A stretch of DNA of 64,000 nucleotides from Wenjunlia vitaminophila DSM 41686 (GTDB lineage: Bacteria > Actinomycetota > Actinomycetes > Streptomycetales > Streptomycetaceae), in contig NZ_KB904634.1 in the NCBI RefSeq assembly GCF_000380165.1, positions 193,051 through 257,050 of the forward strand, in the 5' to 3' direction. Below are positions 24,563 to 33,693 of this stretch, piece after piece (the stretch's first letter is position 1; the number at the start of each line of letters is the position of its first letter). The notes beneath the pieces were generated by a model, which saw only the letters and a list, made by a program, of their open reading frames with translations, searched no databases and had not been told where the DNA came from. A program made the translations under genes and the position numbers.

Positions 24563-24911
24563 GCGCAAAACCGCTCTCCTCCAGGCGATGCGTCGGGCAC
24601 CGGTCGGAGAGGGAAAGGACATGCCGCGATGGCGGCGTGGCCGGTACCGATCCCCCATTCGCCGCCGACGCAGTGCTCGTGGATCTCACGTGGTGTGTCG
24701 TAACGACAGCGGGCAGTACTCAGGAATCCTGGGCCTGGGCGGTCCGGAGTGTCAATGTGACAAGATCACGACCAATATTGACCAGAAGTCAACTCAAACA
24801 TGAACCGCATATTTATGCACCCATGTCAGTTTTGTTGCTTTGCAAAGTTGCCGGTCGTTACGGTGCTCCCTGCCACTTCCGCTGACACATTTTCAGCCAA
24901 GGGAGCGAACG
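24563..24911. promoter_or_regulatory. Divergent control region between hmaS and the GH89 gene
   Basis: Gene-free 349 bp whose right half is strikingly AT-rich for this genome. It contains two overlapping short inverted repeats: TGTCA-ATG-TGACA (24749-24761) and GTGA-N5-TCAC (24756-24768), followed by CAATATTG (24772-24779). These look like a regulator-binding site shared by the two divergent transcripts. Clear -10/-35 pairs could not be fixed with confidence. No coding sequence is seen. Confidence 0.55.
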
Positions 24912-27900
24912 ATGACGGAGCTTTCCAGGCGCACCGTGCTGGGCACGGCGGCCATCCTCGGTGCCGGCACCGCGCTGGGCGGCTACGCGCCCGCGGGCGC
25001 CACGGACCAACCGTTCGCCACCGCTTCGGCGAACGAGGCGCTGGTGCGGTTGCTCGGCCCCACCCACGCGGCGCAGTTCCAGCTCGTTCCGGTCCCGCGC
25101 TCCGACTCCCAGGAGGAGTTCGTGGTCTCCGGCCCCGCCGGACGGATCGAGGTGCGGGGCACCTCCCCGACCACGTTGTTGACCGGTGTCCACTGGTACC
25201 TGAAATACGTGTGTCGGGCCCAGGTCTCCTGGACCAACGACCAACTCGACCTGCCGGACACGCTGCCCGCGGTGGGCCAGACCCTGCGGCAGCGGACGAC
25301 GGTGCCACACCGGTTCGCGCTGAACGACACCAACGACGGCTACACCAGGCCGTACGGCGACTGGTCGCACTGGGAGCGGCTGATCGACGTGCTGGCCCTG
25401 CACGGCTGCAACGAGGTCCTGGTGATCGCGGGGATGGAGGCGGTCTACCACCGGGCACTGATGGAATTCGGCTACTCCGACGCCGAGGCGCGGGCCTGGA
25501 TTCCCGCCCCCACCCACCAGCCCTGGTGGCTGTTGCAGAACCTCAGCGGCTACGGCGGACCCATCAGCGAGGAGTTGCTGGCCACCCGCATCGAGCTGGG
25601 CCAACGGATCGCGGAGCGGCTGCGGGCCCTGGAGATGGAACCGGTGTTCCCCGGCTACTTCGGGCAGGTTCCGGAGGGGTTCGTGGACCGCAACCCCGGT
25701 GCGCGGGTGGTGCCCCAGGGCACGTGGCAGGGGTTCCGCCGCCCGGACTGGCAGGACCCGCGCACGGCGGTGTTCGGGGAGTTCGCCGCCTCGTTCTACC
25801 GGCACCAGAGGGACCTGTTCGGATCGGCCCGGTACTTCAAGATGGACCTGTTGCACGAGGGCGGCACCCCCGGTGACGTCCCGGTGGGGGACGCGGCCCG
25901 CGGCGTGGAACGGGCACTGCGCGCCGCCCACCCGCAGAGCACCTGGGTGATCCTGGGCTGGCAGAACAACCCGCGCCGGCAGTTGCTCGACGCGATCGAC
26001 AAGCAGCAGATGCTCATCGTGGACGGGCTCTCCGACCGGTACGACGCGGAGGCCGACCGGGACGTGGACTGGGGCGGCACGCCCTACGCGTTCGGCACCA
26101 TCCCCAACTACGGCGGACGCACCACCCTCGGCGCCAGGACCCACCGGTGGCTGGACAGGTACTTCGCCTGGCGCGACAAGCCCGGCAGCGCCCTGGTGGG
26201 CACCGCCTACCTCCCCGAGGCGGTGGACCGCGACCCGGCGGCGTTCGAGTTCTTCAGCGAGTTGGCCTGGCGGGACGAGCCCATGGACGCCGAGCAGTGG
26301 TTCGCGGAGTACGCGGACCTGCGCTACGGAGACCGCGACGGACACGCCAGGAAGGCCTGGTCGGCGCTGCACCTCAGCGCGTACCAGCACTCCGCGCGCC
26401 AGCGCAGCGACCCGCACGACAGCCTGTTCCAGGCACGCCCCTCGCTCACGGCCAACTCGGCCGCCGTGTTCGCACCCCAGACGCTCACGTACGACCCCTC
26501 CGTGCTGGACACCGCGCTGGACGAGTTGCTGCGGGTGCGCCCGGAGCTGCGGGAGCGGGACTCGTACCGCCAGGACCTGGTGGACGTCGCCCGCCAGGCG
26601 CTGGCCAACCGGAGCCGGCAGTTGCTGCCGGTGCTCAGGACGGCCTACGCGCGCAAGGACCTGGAGACGTTCCGCGACATCACCGAGCTGTGGCTGCGGC
26701 TGATGCGGCTCAGCGACGAACTCGCCGGCACCCACCGGCACTTCCTGCTCGGTCCCTGGCTGGCCGACGCCCAGCGCATGGCGTCGAGCGCGTCGGAGTC
26801 GGCGGAGCTGGAGCGCACCGCCCGGGTGCTGGTGACCACCTGGGGCCACCGGGCGGCGGCGGACGCCGGCGACCTGGCCGAGTACGCGAACCGGGAGTGG
26901 CACGGCCTGATCAGCGACTTCTACCTGCCCCGCTGGCAGCGGTACTTCACGGAGCTGGAGGACGCGCTGGTCGAGGGCAGGGCCCCCAGGTCGATCGACT
27001 GGTACGCCATGGAGGAGCCGTGGACCAGGGACCGCACGCCCTACCCGCAGCGGCCGGTGGCGCTCCCCCACCCGGCGGCGCAGCGGGTGCGCGACGTGCT
27101 CGCCCGCGCCCCCCACCAGGGGAACGTGACGATCAGCGCGGAGCCCACCACCCTGTCCCCCGACCGGCTCACCCTGCTCACCGCCACCTTCACCAACGTC
27201 AACGGTCTCGCCCCCACCGGCAGGGTGGACCTGGAGCTGACCGGTCCCGACGCCCGGCCCGAGGGCCCGACCTGGCTGCCGCAGGTCCCCGCGGGCGGGC
27301 AGGGAACGGTGCGGTGGCAGGCCACCGCACCCCAGGGGCCGCTCGACCGCCCGCTGCGCCCGCTGCCGTACGAGTTGACCGCCACCTACGGGCCGCAGGG
27401 CCAGCCCCGGGTGCGGACGGTGCGTTCGGGCAGCCTCTACGTGGCCGGGCCGCTGGACGCGGCGCTGACCACGGTCACCAACAACGACGCGGTCTTCGGG
27501 CAGCTCGGTGAGCGGTACGCGATCGACGGCGCGGGCAACGACCTGTGGACCGCGCAGGCCCACTTCGGGGCGATCGTGCGGGCCGGCGCGATGGGCGACG
27601 GGACCTCGGTGACCACCCGGGTGGACAGCCAGGCCGTCACCGGTCCGTGGGCGCGGGCCGGGATCATCGTCCGGGACAGTCTGGCGACCGCCGGCTCCCG
27701 GGGGTTCGTGAACCTGTCAGTGACCCCGGCGAACGGCGTGGTGCTGTCGTTCGACGCCAACGGCGACGGAACCCTGGACACCTACCGGCGGGTCACCGGG
27801 GTCAAGGCCCCGGTGACCCTGCGGCTGACCCGGTCCGGCGCCGCGTACACCGGCGAGTTCTCCACCGACGACGGGGTGACCTGGCGGACCGTCGCCACCG

Positions 27901-28019
27901 TCACCGCGCCCGGCGGCACGGCCGGCGGACAGGACGTGGGCCTGTTCATGTCGGCGGCCAACGGCGGCAGCGGGGCCAGGGGGCTGGTGGAGTTCACCGG
28001 TTTCACCGTCAACTCGTGA
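24912..28019 (+). CDS. Secreted GH89 alpha-N-acetylglucosaminidase
   Basis: Exported glycosidase of 1,035 aa. A twin-arginine signal (LSRRTVLGTAAILGAGTALGG) covers residues 4-30. The GH89 (NAGLU-type) core follows: TTLLTGVHWYLKYVC, HRFALNDTNDGYTRPYGDWSHWERLIDVLALHGCNEVLV, EPVFPGYFGQVPEGF, YFKMDLLHEGG (catalytic-acid region), TWVILGWQNNPRRQLLDAI and MLIVDGLSDR, then the helical C-terminal part of NAGLU. After about residue 730 come a NEW3-like beta domain (VTISAEPTTLSPDRLTLLTATF) and a final concanavalin-like or carbohydrate-binding domain. It removes terminal alpha-GlcNAc from glycans outside the cell. The ATG at 24912 has AAGGGAG upstream. It is divergent from the Hpg operon. Confidence 0.88.
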   Translation: MTELSRRTVLGTAAILGAGTALGGYAPAGATDQPFATASANEALVRLLGPTHAAQFQLVPVPRSDSQEEFVVSGPAGRIEVRGTSPTTLLTGVHWYLKYVCRAQVSWTNDQLDLPDTLPAVGQTLRQRTTVPHRFALNDTNDGYTRPYGDWSHWERLIDVLALHGCNEVLVIAGMEAVYHRALMEFGYSDAEARAWIPAPTHQPWWLLQNLSGYGGPISEELLATRIELGQRIAERLRALEMEPVFPGYFGQVPEGFVDRNPGARVVPQGTWQGFRRPDWQDPRTAVFGEFAASFYRHQRDLFGSARYFKMDLLHEGGTPGDVPVGDAARGVERALRAAHPQSTWVILGWQNNPRRQLLDAIDKQQMLIVDGLSDRYDAEADRDVDWGGTPYAFGTIPNYGGRTTLGARTHRWLDRYFAWRDKPGSALVGTAYLPEAVDRDPAAFEFFSELAWRDEPMDAEQWFAEYADLRYGDRDGHARKAWSALHLSAYQHSARQRSDPHDSLFQARPSLTANSAAVFAPQTLTYDPSVLDTALDELLRVRPELRERDSYRQDLVDVARQALANRSRQLLPVLRTAYARKDLETFRDITELWLRLMRLSDELAGTHRHFLLGPWLADAQRMASSASESAELERTARVLVTTWGHRAAADAGDLAEYANREWHGLISDFYLPRWQRYFTELEDALVEGRAPRSIDWYAMEEPWTRDRTPYPQRPVALPHPAAQRVRDVLARAPHQGNVTISAEPTTLSPDRLTLLTATFTNVNGLAPTGRVDLELTGPDARPEGPTWLPQVPAGGQGTVRWQATAPQGPLDRPLRPLPYELTATYGPQGQPRVRTVRSGSLYVAGPLDAALTTVTNNDAVFGQLGERYAIDGAGNDLWTAQAHFGAIVRAGAMGDGTSVTTRVDSQAVTGPWARAGIIVRDSLATAGSRGFVNLSVTPANGVVLSFDANGDGTLDTYRRVTGVKAPVTLRLTRSGAAYTGEFSTDDGVTWRTVATVTAPGGTAGGQDVGLFMSAANGGSGARGLVEFTGFTVNS

Positions 28020-28590
28020 CAGCGGGGTGAATCCCTCCGGGTGTCGCCGCCGTACAACCCCTGCAAGGGGGCACACCTCGGCGACGACCTCGGAGGAACC
28101 GCGTGGAAGCCACCGACTACCGGCTGACCGGTGCCGGCCCGCCGGGTCTGCGACTCGGGTACCCCCGGCAGCGGGCGGGGCGCCCGTACCCGGCGCCGGA
28201 GGAGGGCCCGGGTCCGGGCGCCCCCTTCCACCGCACTCCGCGGCACCGTCGGCCCCTCCCCGTCACCCCACCGCCCACCGGCACCGGTGCCCAGGGGCCG
28301 AACCCGCGGACGGACTGGGACTCCTCCCTCTCCGCCGCGGGGCCCCGGGCGGTGTGACCCGTGGCGGCGCTGTCCCCGCAGGAGGGGGAAGGGACCGCCC
28401 GGGCCCACCCCGCCCAGGAGGTGTACGACGTCCTCCCCGGCGGTGCCCACCGCCGGGGGCTCCGGGCCACCGCTGGCCGTGTCCGACGACCGGCTCGGGG
28501 CGGACCCGGTCGACGCGGCGGGCCGGCTCCGACATGATGCGGCGACGACAGGAGGGCGGGAGCGATGTCCACGCGTGGGGCAGGAGACCG
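28020..28590 (+). other. 571-bp region upstream of the ECF sigma factor gene
   Basis: Apart from one possible small gene (28103-28357) no product is recognised here. The left edge carries GTGAATCC and, about 20 nt on, CGTAC, a pair that could be an ECF-type promoter serving an autoregulated sigma operon, but I cannot assign it to a known consensus. No terminator for the GH89 gene is clear. Confidence 0.4.
28103..28357 (+). CDS. Possible small protein upstream of the sigma factor
   Basis: Frame of 84 codons beginning GTG at 28103 with an excellent Shine-Dalgarno (GGAGG, 6 nt spacing). The product starts VEATDYRLTGAGPPGLRLGY and continues as a Pro/Gly/Arg-rich sequence with no domain or membrane segment. 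The ribosome site argues for translation; the composition argues that it may be chance in GC-rich DNA. If real it would be a leader gene for the sigma/anti-sigma operon. Confidence 0.3.
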   Translation: MEATDYRLTGAGPPGLRLGYPRQRAGRPYPAPEEGPGPGAPFHRTPRHRRPLPVTPPPTGTGAQGPNPRTDWDSSLSAAGPRAV

Positions 28591-29139
28591 GTGGGAGCGC
28601 TGACAGACGAGTCTTTACTGGCCGGAATGGCCACCCGGGACCCCGAGGCCACGGCGGCGTTCGTGCGCCGCTACCAGTCCCGGGTGTTCGGCATGGCGAT
28701 GGCCATCGTCGGGTCCCGGGCGGTGGCCGAGGAGGTGGCCCAGGAGGCGTTCGTCCGCGCCTGGCGGCACGCCGCCACCTATGACCCGCGCCGGGGCCGG
28801 GTGGCCACCTGGCTGTTGACCATCACCAGGAACCTCGCCATCGACACGCTCCGGCTGCGCGGCGAACGTCCCATGGACCCGCACGTGCTGACCGCGGCGC
28901 TGGTGTCGGGGGAGAGCGGCACCGAGACGGCGTCGGACTACGCGGAGCGGGAGCACCTCCGCACGGCGCTGCGGGCGCTTCCCCCGGAACAGCGCACGCC
29001 CATCGTGCTATCGGTGTTCCATGGCATGACGGCCAGGGAGATCGCGGAGAAGGAGGGCATCCCGCTGGGTACGGTGAAGACCCGGATCAGGCGCGGCCTC
29101 GCGAAGCTGCGGGATGTGCTGGGAGTGGTTGATGACTGA
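28591..29139 (+). CDS. ECF RNA polymerase sigma factor
   Basis: Extracytoplasmic-function sigma factor of 182 aa. Region 2 is AAFVRRYQSRVFGMAMAIVGSRAVAEEVAQEAFVRAWRHAATYDPRRGRVATWLLTITRNLAIDTLR; region 4 is LRALPPEQRTPIVLSVFHGMTAREIAEKEGIPLGTVKTRIRRGLAKLRDVL. The start is uncertain: GTG at 28591 has AGGAG close upstream and suits the family length; in-frame ATGs at 28534 and 28537 would add about 19 residues without a ribosome site. The downstream gene overlaps it by 8 bp and encodes its zinc-type anti-sigma factor. Confidence 0.9.
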   Translation: MGALTDESLLAGMATRDPEATAAFVRRYQSRVFGMAMAIVGSRAVAEEVAQEAFVRAWRHAATYDPRRGRVATWLLTITRNLAIDTLRLRGERPMDPHVLTAALVSGESGTETASDYAEREHLRTALRALPPEQRTPIVLSVFHGMTAREIAEKEGIPLGTVKTRIRRGLAKLRDVLGVVDD

Positions 29140-29938
29140 GCGGCCGGAGTGCGCGGTGACGCGGCAACTCGTCCCCGAGCTCGCGGCCGGCACGGCCGCG
29201 GGGGACGAGCGCGCGGACGCCCTGGCGCACCTCGGCAGGTGTCTCGACTGCCGGCGTGAGCTGGCCGCGACCACGGACCTGATGGACGAGTTGCTGCTGC
29301 TCGTCCCGGAGGAGGAGCCAGGCACCGGCTTCGAGTGCTCCGTCCTGGCCCGGTTGAACGAGGAGGACGACGCCGGCGCGCCCGTCCCGTCGCCCGTCCC
29401 GTCGCCCGTCCCGGCGCCCACCGCCCCGGTGGCGGCCTCCGCGGTCCCCCCCGGGCGTCCGTCGCGCTGGTCGCGCCTGGCCTGGCTCCCACCGCCGGGC
29501 CGGAACCGGTTGACCCTGCTGGGCGTGGTGGCAGCGGCGACGGTCGCGCTGGCCCTGCTCGCCGCCGGTCTCGTCTGGCGGGCCACCGAGGACGACCGGG
29601 AGTTGGCCGCGGCCTACCGGCACACCCTGGAGGTGGCACACGGTCAGGGGCTCAGCGCCGCACCGCTGCGGACCCGCAAGGGAACCGAGATCGGGACCCT
29701 CTTCGCCTACCAGGGCGAGCCCTCCTGGGTCTACGCCACCTTCCGCAGCCCGCCCGACCCCGGCAACTACCAGGTGCACCTGTTGTCGAAGGACGGCCGT
29801 TGCCTGGCGCTGCGGCCGTTCGAGGCGTCCACGAAGGCGATCGCCTGGGGCGGCAAGATCCCCGTGCGGGTCAGCGACATCCAGTCGGTTGCCTTCATCC
29901 AGTCAGACACTCCGGTACTGACCGCCCACTTCGGCTGA
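29132..29938 (+). CDS. Membrane-anchored zinc-type anti-sigma factor
   Basis: Anti-sigma factor of 268 aa. The N-terminal ZAS domain holds the HxxxCxxC motif as HLGRCLDC (about residues 31-38), which binds zinc and the sigma factor. A Pro-rich linker with repeated PSPVP units follows, then one membrane helix (LLGVVAAATVALALLAAGLVW) and an extracytoplasmic domain ending FRSPPDPGNYQVHLLSKDGRCLALRPF, resembling the RskA C-terminal sensor. The ATG lies inside the last codons of the sigma gene (8-bp overlap), so the pair is coupled and the protein presumably holds the ECF factor at the membrane until a signal arrives. Confidence 0.88.
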   Translation: MTERPECAVTRQLVPELAAGTAAGDERADALAHLGRCLDCRRELAATTDLMDELLLLVPEEEPGTGFECSVLARLNEEDDAGAPVPSPVPSPVPAPTAPVAASAVPPGRPSRWSRLAWLPPPGRNRLTLLGVVAAATVALALLAAGLVWRATEDDRELAAAYRHTLEVAHGQGLSAAPLRTRKGTEIGTLFAYQGEPSWVYATFRSPPDPGNYQVHLLSKDGRCLALRPFEASTKAIAWGGKIPVRVSDIQSVAFIQSDTPVLTAHFG

Positions 29939-30182
29939 GACGCACCGCTCGATCGAACCCCAGCCGCCCGCCGCACCCGCGCGCCGGGGTTCGTCCACGC
30001 CCGTGGCGCCGCGCCAGCGCGAGCGGAACCCCTGGTTTCCCCAGTGGTTCCGGCGCGGAAACGGCGTGGGCGGTAACACTTCGGCGACGTGATACCGGAA
30101 TTCGCTCCCCCGTGCGCCTGCCCACTCTTCCCGCTGCGACGATGTGCACCGGAAACCTCCACCCGAAAGAAGCGGAGCACAG

Positions 30183-31169
30183 GTGATATCTCGTACCTCC
30201 GGAGCGAAGCGGCTCGGCGCGGCGGTCATCGCGTCCGGCCTGCTGGTGACCGGGGCACCGGCCGTGTCGGCCTACGCGGCCGACTCGCCACAGCCGTCGA
30301 CCTCGACGGCGACGACCACCGCGACCTCGTCGTCCGCCTCCACCCTGGCGACACTGCCCAGCATCTCGGCCAAGGGCGCTTACCTGCTGGACGTCAGCGC
30401 CAACAGGACGCGGTACAGCAAGGCCGGCACCACGAAGCGGCCACTGGCCAGCACGACCAAGATCATGACTGCGATCGTGGTCCTGGAGCAGTCCAACCTC
30501 AACCTCGACCGGCTGGTCACCATCAAGCAGACCTACCGCGACTACGTGGTCCGCGAGGGGGCGAGCACGGCGGACCTCAAGGCAGGGGACAAGCTGACGG
30601 TTCGCCAGCTCCTGGACGCGCTGATGCTGCCCTCGGGCTGTGACGCGGCGTACGCGCTCGCCGACACCTTCGGCCGGGGCACCAGCATCAAGGCCCGCAC
30701 CACCTCGTTCATCAGCCAGATGAACAGCAAGGCGGTGGCGTTGGGGATGACCAGGACCAAGTTCGACTCCTTCGACGGCATCTCCCCCAACGGCTACACC
30801 TACTCCACCCCGCAGGACATGGCCAGGCTCGCCAGGCGCGCGATCACCAACAAGACGCTGCGCGCGGTGACGACGAAGAAGAAGTCGGTGCAGAGGGCCA
30901 CCAACGGCCGCACCTACACCTGGTACAACACCAACAAGCTGCTGGGCTCCTACACCGGGGCGATCGGCATCAAGACCGGAACCGGCACCGCCGCCGGGCC
31001 CTGCCTGGTCTTCGCCGCCAGCCGCAACGGCCACGTGGTGGCCGGTGTGGTCCTCAACGACACCAACCGGTACACCGACGCGGCCAAGCTACTGGACTAC
31101 GCCTACGGCAGCAGCACCGCGAGCACGATGACGCTGCGGCAGCTCCCGGCGGGCGCCCAGCAGGACTAG
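30183..31169 (+). CDS. D-alanyl-D-alanine carboxypeptidase (peptidase S11)
   Basis: Low-molecular-mass penicillin-binding protein of 328 aa, exported (signal GAAVIASGLLVTGAPAVSAYA), trimming stem peptides of peptidoglycan. All three active-site motifs are present: SxxK as ASTTKIM, the SxN equivalent as PSGCDAAY, and KTG as IKTGTG. The SGC in place of SGN is that of the Streptomyces K15 DD-transpeptidase type, so the cysteine is normal for this branch. A Ser/Thr-rich linker follows the signal, and no C-terminal membrane anchor is seen. GTG at 30183 fits a signal peptide of usual length. Strong terminators follow. Confidence 0.92.
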   Translation: MISRTSGAKRLGAAVIASGLLVTGAPAVSAYAADSPQPSTSTATTTATSSSASTLATLPSISAKGAYLLDVSANRTRYSKAGTTKRPLASTTKIMTAIVVLEQSNLNLDRLVTIKQTYRDYVVREGASTADLKAGDKLTVRQLLDALMLPSGCDAAYALADTFGRGTSIKARTTSFISQMNSKAVALGMTRTKFDSFDGISPNGYTYSTPQDMARLARRAITNKTLRAVTTKKKSVQRATNGRTYTWYNTNKLLGSYTGAIGIKTGTGTAAGPCLVFAASRNGHVVAGVVLNDTNRYTDAAKLLDYAYGSSTASTMTLRQLPAGAQQD

Positions 31170-31183
31170 GGTCCGTCCCCGTT

Positions 31184-31240
31184 CGGGCACCCCCGCGGGG
31201 GTGCCCGAGCACGACCGCCGCCCCGCCAGGGGCGGCGGTC
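31184..31240. terminator. Two consecutive GC-rich hairpins between convergent genes
   Basis: The first is a perfect 24-nt self-complementary sequence at 31184-31207 (CGGGCACCCCC arms around GC). The second has a 12-bp stem at 31213-31224 with 31229-31240, loop GCCA. There is no long T tract. They sit 15 bp after the carboxypeptidase stop and 67 bp before the convergent DUF402 stop, so they probably end both transcripts. Confidence 0.7.
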
Positions 31241-31306
31241 CCTCGTCCCGGGCCGAAGGACCCAGCCCGCCGGGGAGCGGGCCGCGTGGGGCAGGGCGCC
31301 CGCGTG

Positions 31307-31789
31307 CTACGCCAGCAGGTCCCCGAGTCCGGCGCCGTTCGCCCGCAGTTCGAGCTCGTCGAGGGCCCGACGGGCGTGGTCGGCCGCCGCCGGGTCCCGG
31401 TCGGCCAGGCCGCTCGCGGCGAACTCGTCCTCGTCAAGGCGCAGCACGGTGGCACCGTCCGCCGAGACCCACAGGTCCAGGTCCAGGTCCTCGGAGACCA
31501 CCTCCCCGCCGGCGATCGCGGCCGGGCGGGTCACGTCGCAGTACCAGCCCTTCAGCGTGCCGTCGCCCGCGCGGACCTCTTTCACCGCGTACCAGCGGTC
31601 CCTCCAGTAGTGCTCGGTGAGGACGTCACCCGGCTCGAAGCGGACGAAGCCGAAGTCCCGCGCCCCCTCGGCGGCCCAGGCCGCGCGCACCGTGAGCCGG
31701 GTGCCGTCGTCGGAGACGACGGTCGCGGGATAGCGGAGCTTGGTGCGGCCGGCCTTCACCAGCACCACGTCAACCGAACTGCCGAACAC
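31307..31789 (-). CDS. DUF402 family protein (possible nucleotide phosphatase)
   Basis: Protein of 160 aa with the DUF402 fold. Key blocks are VRFEPGDVLTEHYWRDRWYAVKEV, WYCDVTRP and VVSEDLDLDLWVSADGATVLRLDEDEFAASGL, whose acidic residues form the metal site of the family. Characterised relatives act on nucleotides or cytidylylated phosphonates (for example FomD), but the substrate here cannot be told. GTG at 31789 has a full GGAGGT five nt upstream, which fixes the start against longer frames. Confidence 0.83.
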   Translation of the reverse strand: MFGSSVDVVLVKAGRTKLRYPATVVSDDGTRLTVRAAWAAEGARDFGFVRFEPGDVLTEHYWRDRWYAVKEVRAGDGTLKGWYCDVTRPAAIAGGEVVSEDLDLDLWVSADGATVLRLDEDEFAASGLADRDPAAADHARRALDELELRANGAGLGDLLA

Positions 31790-31986
31790 GACGCACCTCC
31801 GTCGCACAGACGTCGCCACCGAACCGGCCCTCGCCGTCGGGCGGTGCCTCCGGCGGCGGCAGCATACCGTTGGCCGGGGCTGCCCGCCCCGTGCTCGTCG
31901 CGGCCCCCACCGCTGGACGAGTCGGTTGGCGTGCCGTCCGCCGCCGGACGGCGGCCACGTCCGCCGACGTGGCCGCCGGGTGTCGG

Positions 31987-33693
31987 TCAGACCGGCACGA
32001 CGAAGATGGGGTTGGCGTAGAACCACAGGTCCAGCCACGGGTCGGCGTCAGCGACGACGTCCTGGGCGGGGCCCGCGGGGTCCACGTCGGCCCCCATCAG
32101 GCCGGGCGCGGTGCGGTTCCCGTCGCTGCCGCGCACCCGCAGGTACAACGGCTCCTCCACCGGACCGAGCGAGTAGACCAGCCGGAACGCCCCGGTCTGG
32201 GTGCTGGCGTCGTAGGACTTCACCACCCGGGTCCTGGGGGTGGTGAAGGTGTCCTTGTCCCTGACCGGTCCGGTCACCGCGCCCTGGATCACGTCCACCT
32301 TGGCCAGTTTGGGTACGAACCCGGCCCAGTTGGGCCGGTTGGCCGGGGTGATGTCCATCACCAGGTCCACACTGGTGCCGCGGGCGACGGTGAGGGTGCC
32401 GCCGAGGCCGGCCAGCCGGCCGCCGCCCCGGGCCCGGATGTTCAGGTCCTTCAGCAGCGCGCCGTGGTCCACCCAGACGCGGCCCGCCCGGATTCCCGCC
32501 ATGACCGCGAGGTACCCGAAGCTGTCCGCTCCCACGTGGGTGCGGGTGTACTGGCCGGGCCAGAAGTCCACGCCATCCAGGTCGAGCGTGCCGCTGTACA
32601 CCGGGTCGTTGAGCTTCCCGTTGGTCGCGAAGTCGCTGCCCGGGCCGACCTTCGTGGTGTCCGCGTACACCGTGTGGGAGTCGGAGTTGGCGGTGATCCA
32701 CCAGGGCTTGCCCTCGGCGAGCAGGCTGTCCCACAGGCCGCCGACCGTGGCGGTCATCCAGTCGAACCCCCCGTGGGTCCGGTAGCACTCCGCGGGGTAG
32801 TCGGGGAAGGAGTCCACGGTGGGCTCCATCCCGTACAGGCCGCGGGCCTGTCCCGGACCGAGCGGCTTGGGGATGCCGGCCGCCTGGTGCCCGGGGGCGG
32901 CCTCCATGCCGACGGCGATGTGCGGTGCGGTGTCCCTCCAGGCACGCAGTTCGTGCGGGGAGTCGATGCCGCGGCGCGCCGGGTGGTTGGCGACGAACAG
33001 CGCGTCCTGGATGCGCTTGGCGCGCACGGCGTCAGCGAGCCAGTTGACGCCGGCGATGGCCAGCGCCTCGTTGGTGGGGGTGGAGCTGGTGGCCCGGTTG
33101 ACGAGGCCGTCGTAGGCGAGTTCGAAGTCCTTGAGGACCGACACCTCCTGGGAGCTGGGGGGAATGATCACGGTGCCGTGCTCGGCCGCCGGGATGTTCC
33201 ACTCCAGGCCGTGGAAGACGAGCGCCCTCGGGTACTCCTGCCGGGCCGTCCTGATCTCCGGGTTGATCTTGTCCACGCCGATCTTGACGTGGGCGTCGTA
33301 GCCGTGGTCGGTGATCACCATCCAGTCCAGGCCGTGCAGGTGGCCCTGGCGCACCTGGTCGATCACCCGGTACTTGCCGTCCGGGGAGTACTGGGTGTGT
33401 ATGTGGTGGTCACCGGTGAGCCACTGGTAGCCGCCGCTGTTGGTCTCCGTGGTGGCGGCGCCCCCGCTGTCCTCGGCCGCCGCGGTCCCCTGGCCCTGCA
33501 GCACGCTGCCGGCGGCCACCGCGGCCCCCAGCAGGCCGGCGGAGCGCAGCATCCCCCGCCGGGACACCTTCTTGGGGTCCAGCTCGGAGTCGGGGATCGA
33601 GGTGTCCAGCAGCTCCGGCAGGTCCGTGGACCCATGGTGCTCGTGGTGGCTGTGGTCGTGGTGGTGTCCGTGAGGGTGATGGTGGTGACCCAT
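31987..33693 (-). CDS. Tat-exported PHP-domain phosphoesterase with His-rich N-terminus
   Basis: Protein of 568 aa. It begins with an unusual stretch rich in histidine (residues 2-20, MGHHHHPHGHHHDHSHHEHHG read in two parts), then about 20 acidic residues, then a twin-arginine signal (VSRRGMLRSAGLLGAAVAAGS). The PHP domain has the metal ligands LTGDHHIHTQYSPDG, MVITDHGYDAHV, FHGLEWNIP, LFVANHPARRG and TANSDSHTVY. The C-terminal third is a beta-rich domain ending WLDLWFYANPIFV. PHP enzymes hydrolyse phosphoesters with metal ions; substrate unknown. The ATG at 33693 has AGGAGAAC upstream. The His-rich segment before the Tat signal may bind metal in the cytosol before export. Confidence 0.82.
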   Translation of the reverse strand: MGHHHHPHGHHHDHSHHEHHGSTDLPELLDTSIPDSELDPKKVSRRGMLRSAGLLGAAVAAGSVLQGQGTAAAEDSGGAATTETNSGGYQWLTGDHHIHTQYSPDGKYRVIDQVRQGHLHGLDWMVITDHGYDAHVKIGVDKINPEIRTARQEYPRALVFHGLEWNIPAAEHGTVIIPPSSQEVSVLKDFELAYDGLVNRATSSTPTNEALAIAGVNWLADAVRAKRIQDALFVANHPARRGIDSPHELRAWRDTAPHIAVGMEAAPGHQAAGIPKPLGPGQARGLYGMEPTVDSFPDYPAECYRTHGGFDWMTATVGGLWDSLLAEGKPWWITANSDSHTVYADTTKVGPGSDFATNGKLNDPVYSGTLDLDGVDFWPGQYTRTHVGADSFGYLAVMAGIRAGRVWVDHGALLKDLNIRARGGGRLAGLGGTLTVARGTSVDLVMDITPANRPNWAGFVPKLAKVDVIQGAVTGPVRDKDTFTTPRTRVVKSYDASTQTGAFRLVYSLGPVEEPLYLRVRGSDGNRTAPGLMGADVDPAGPAQDVVADADPWLDLWFYANPIFVVPV

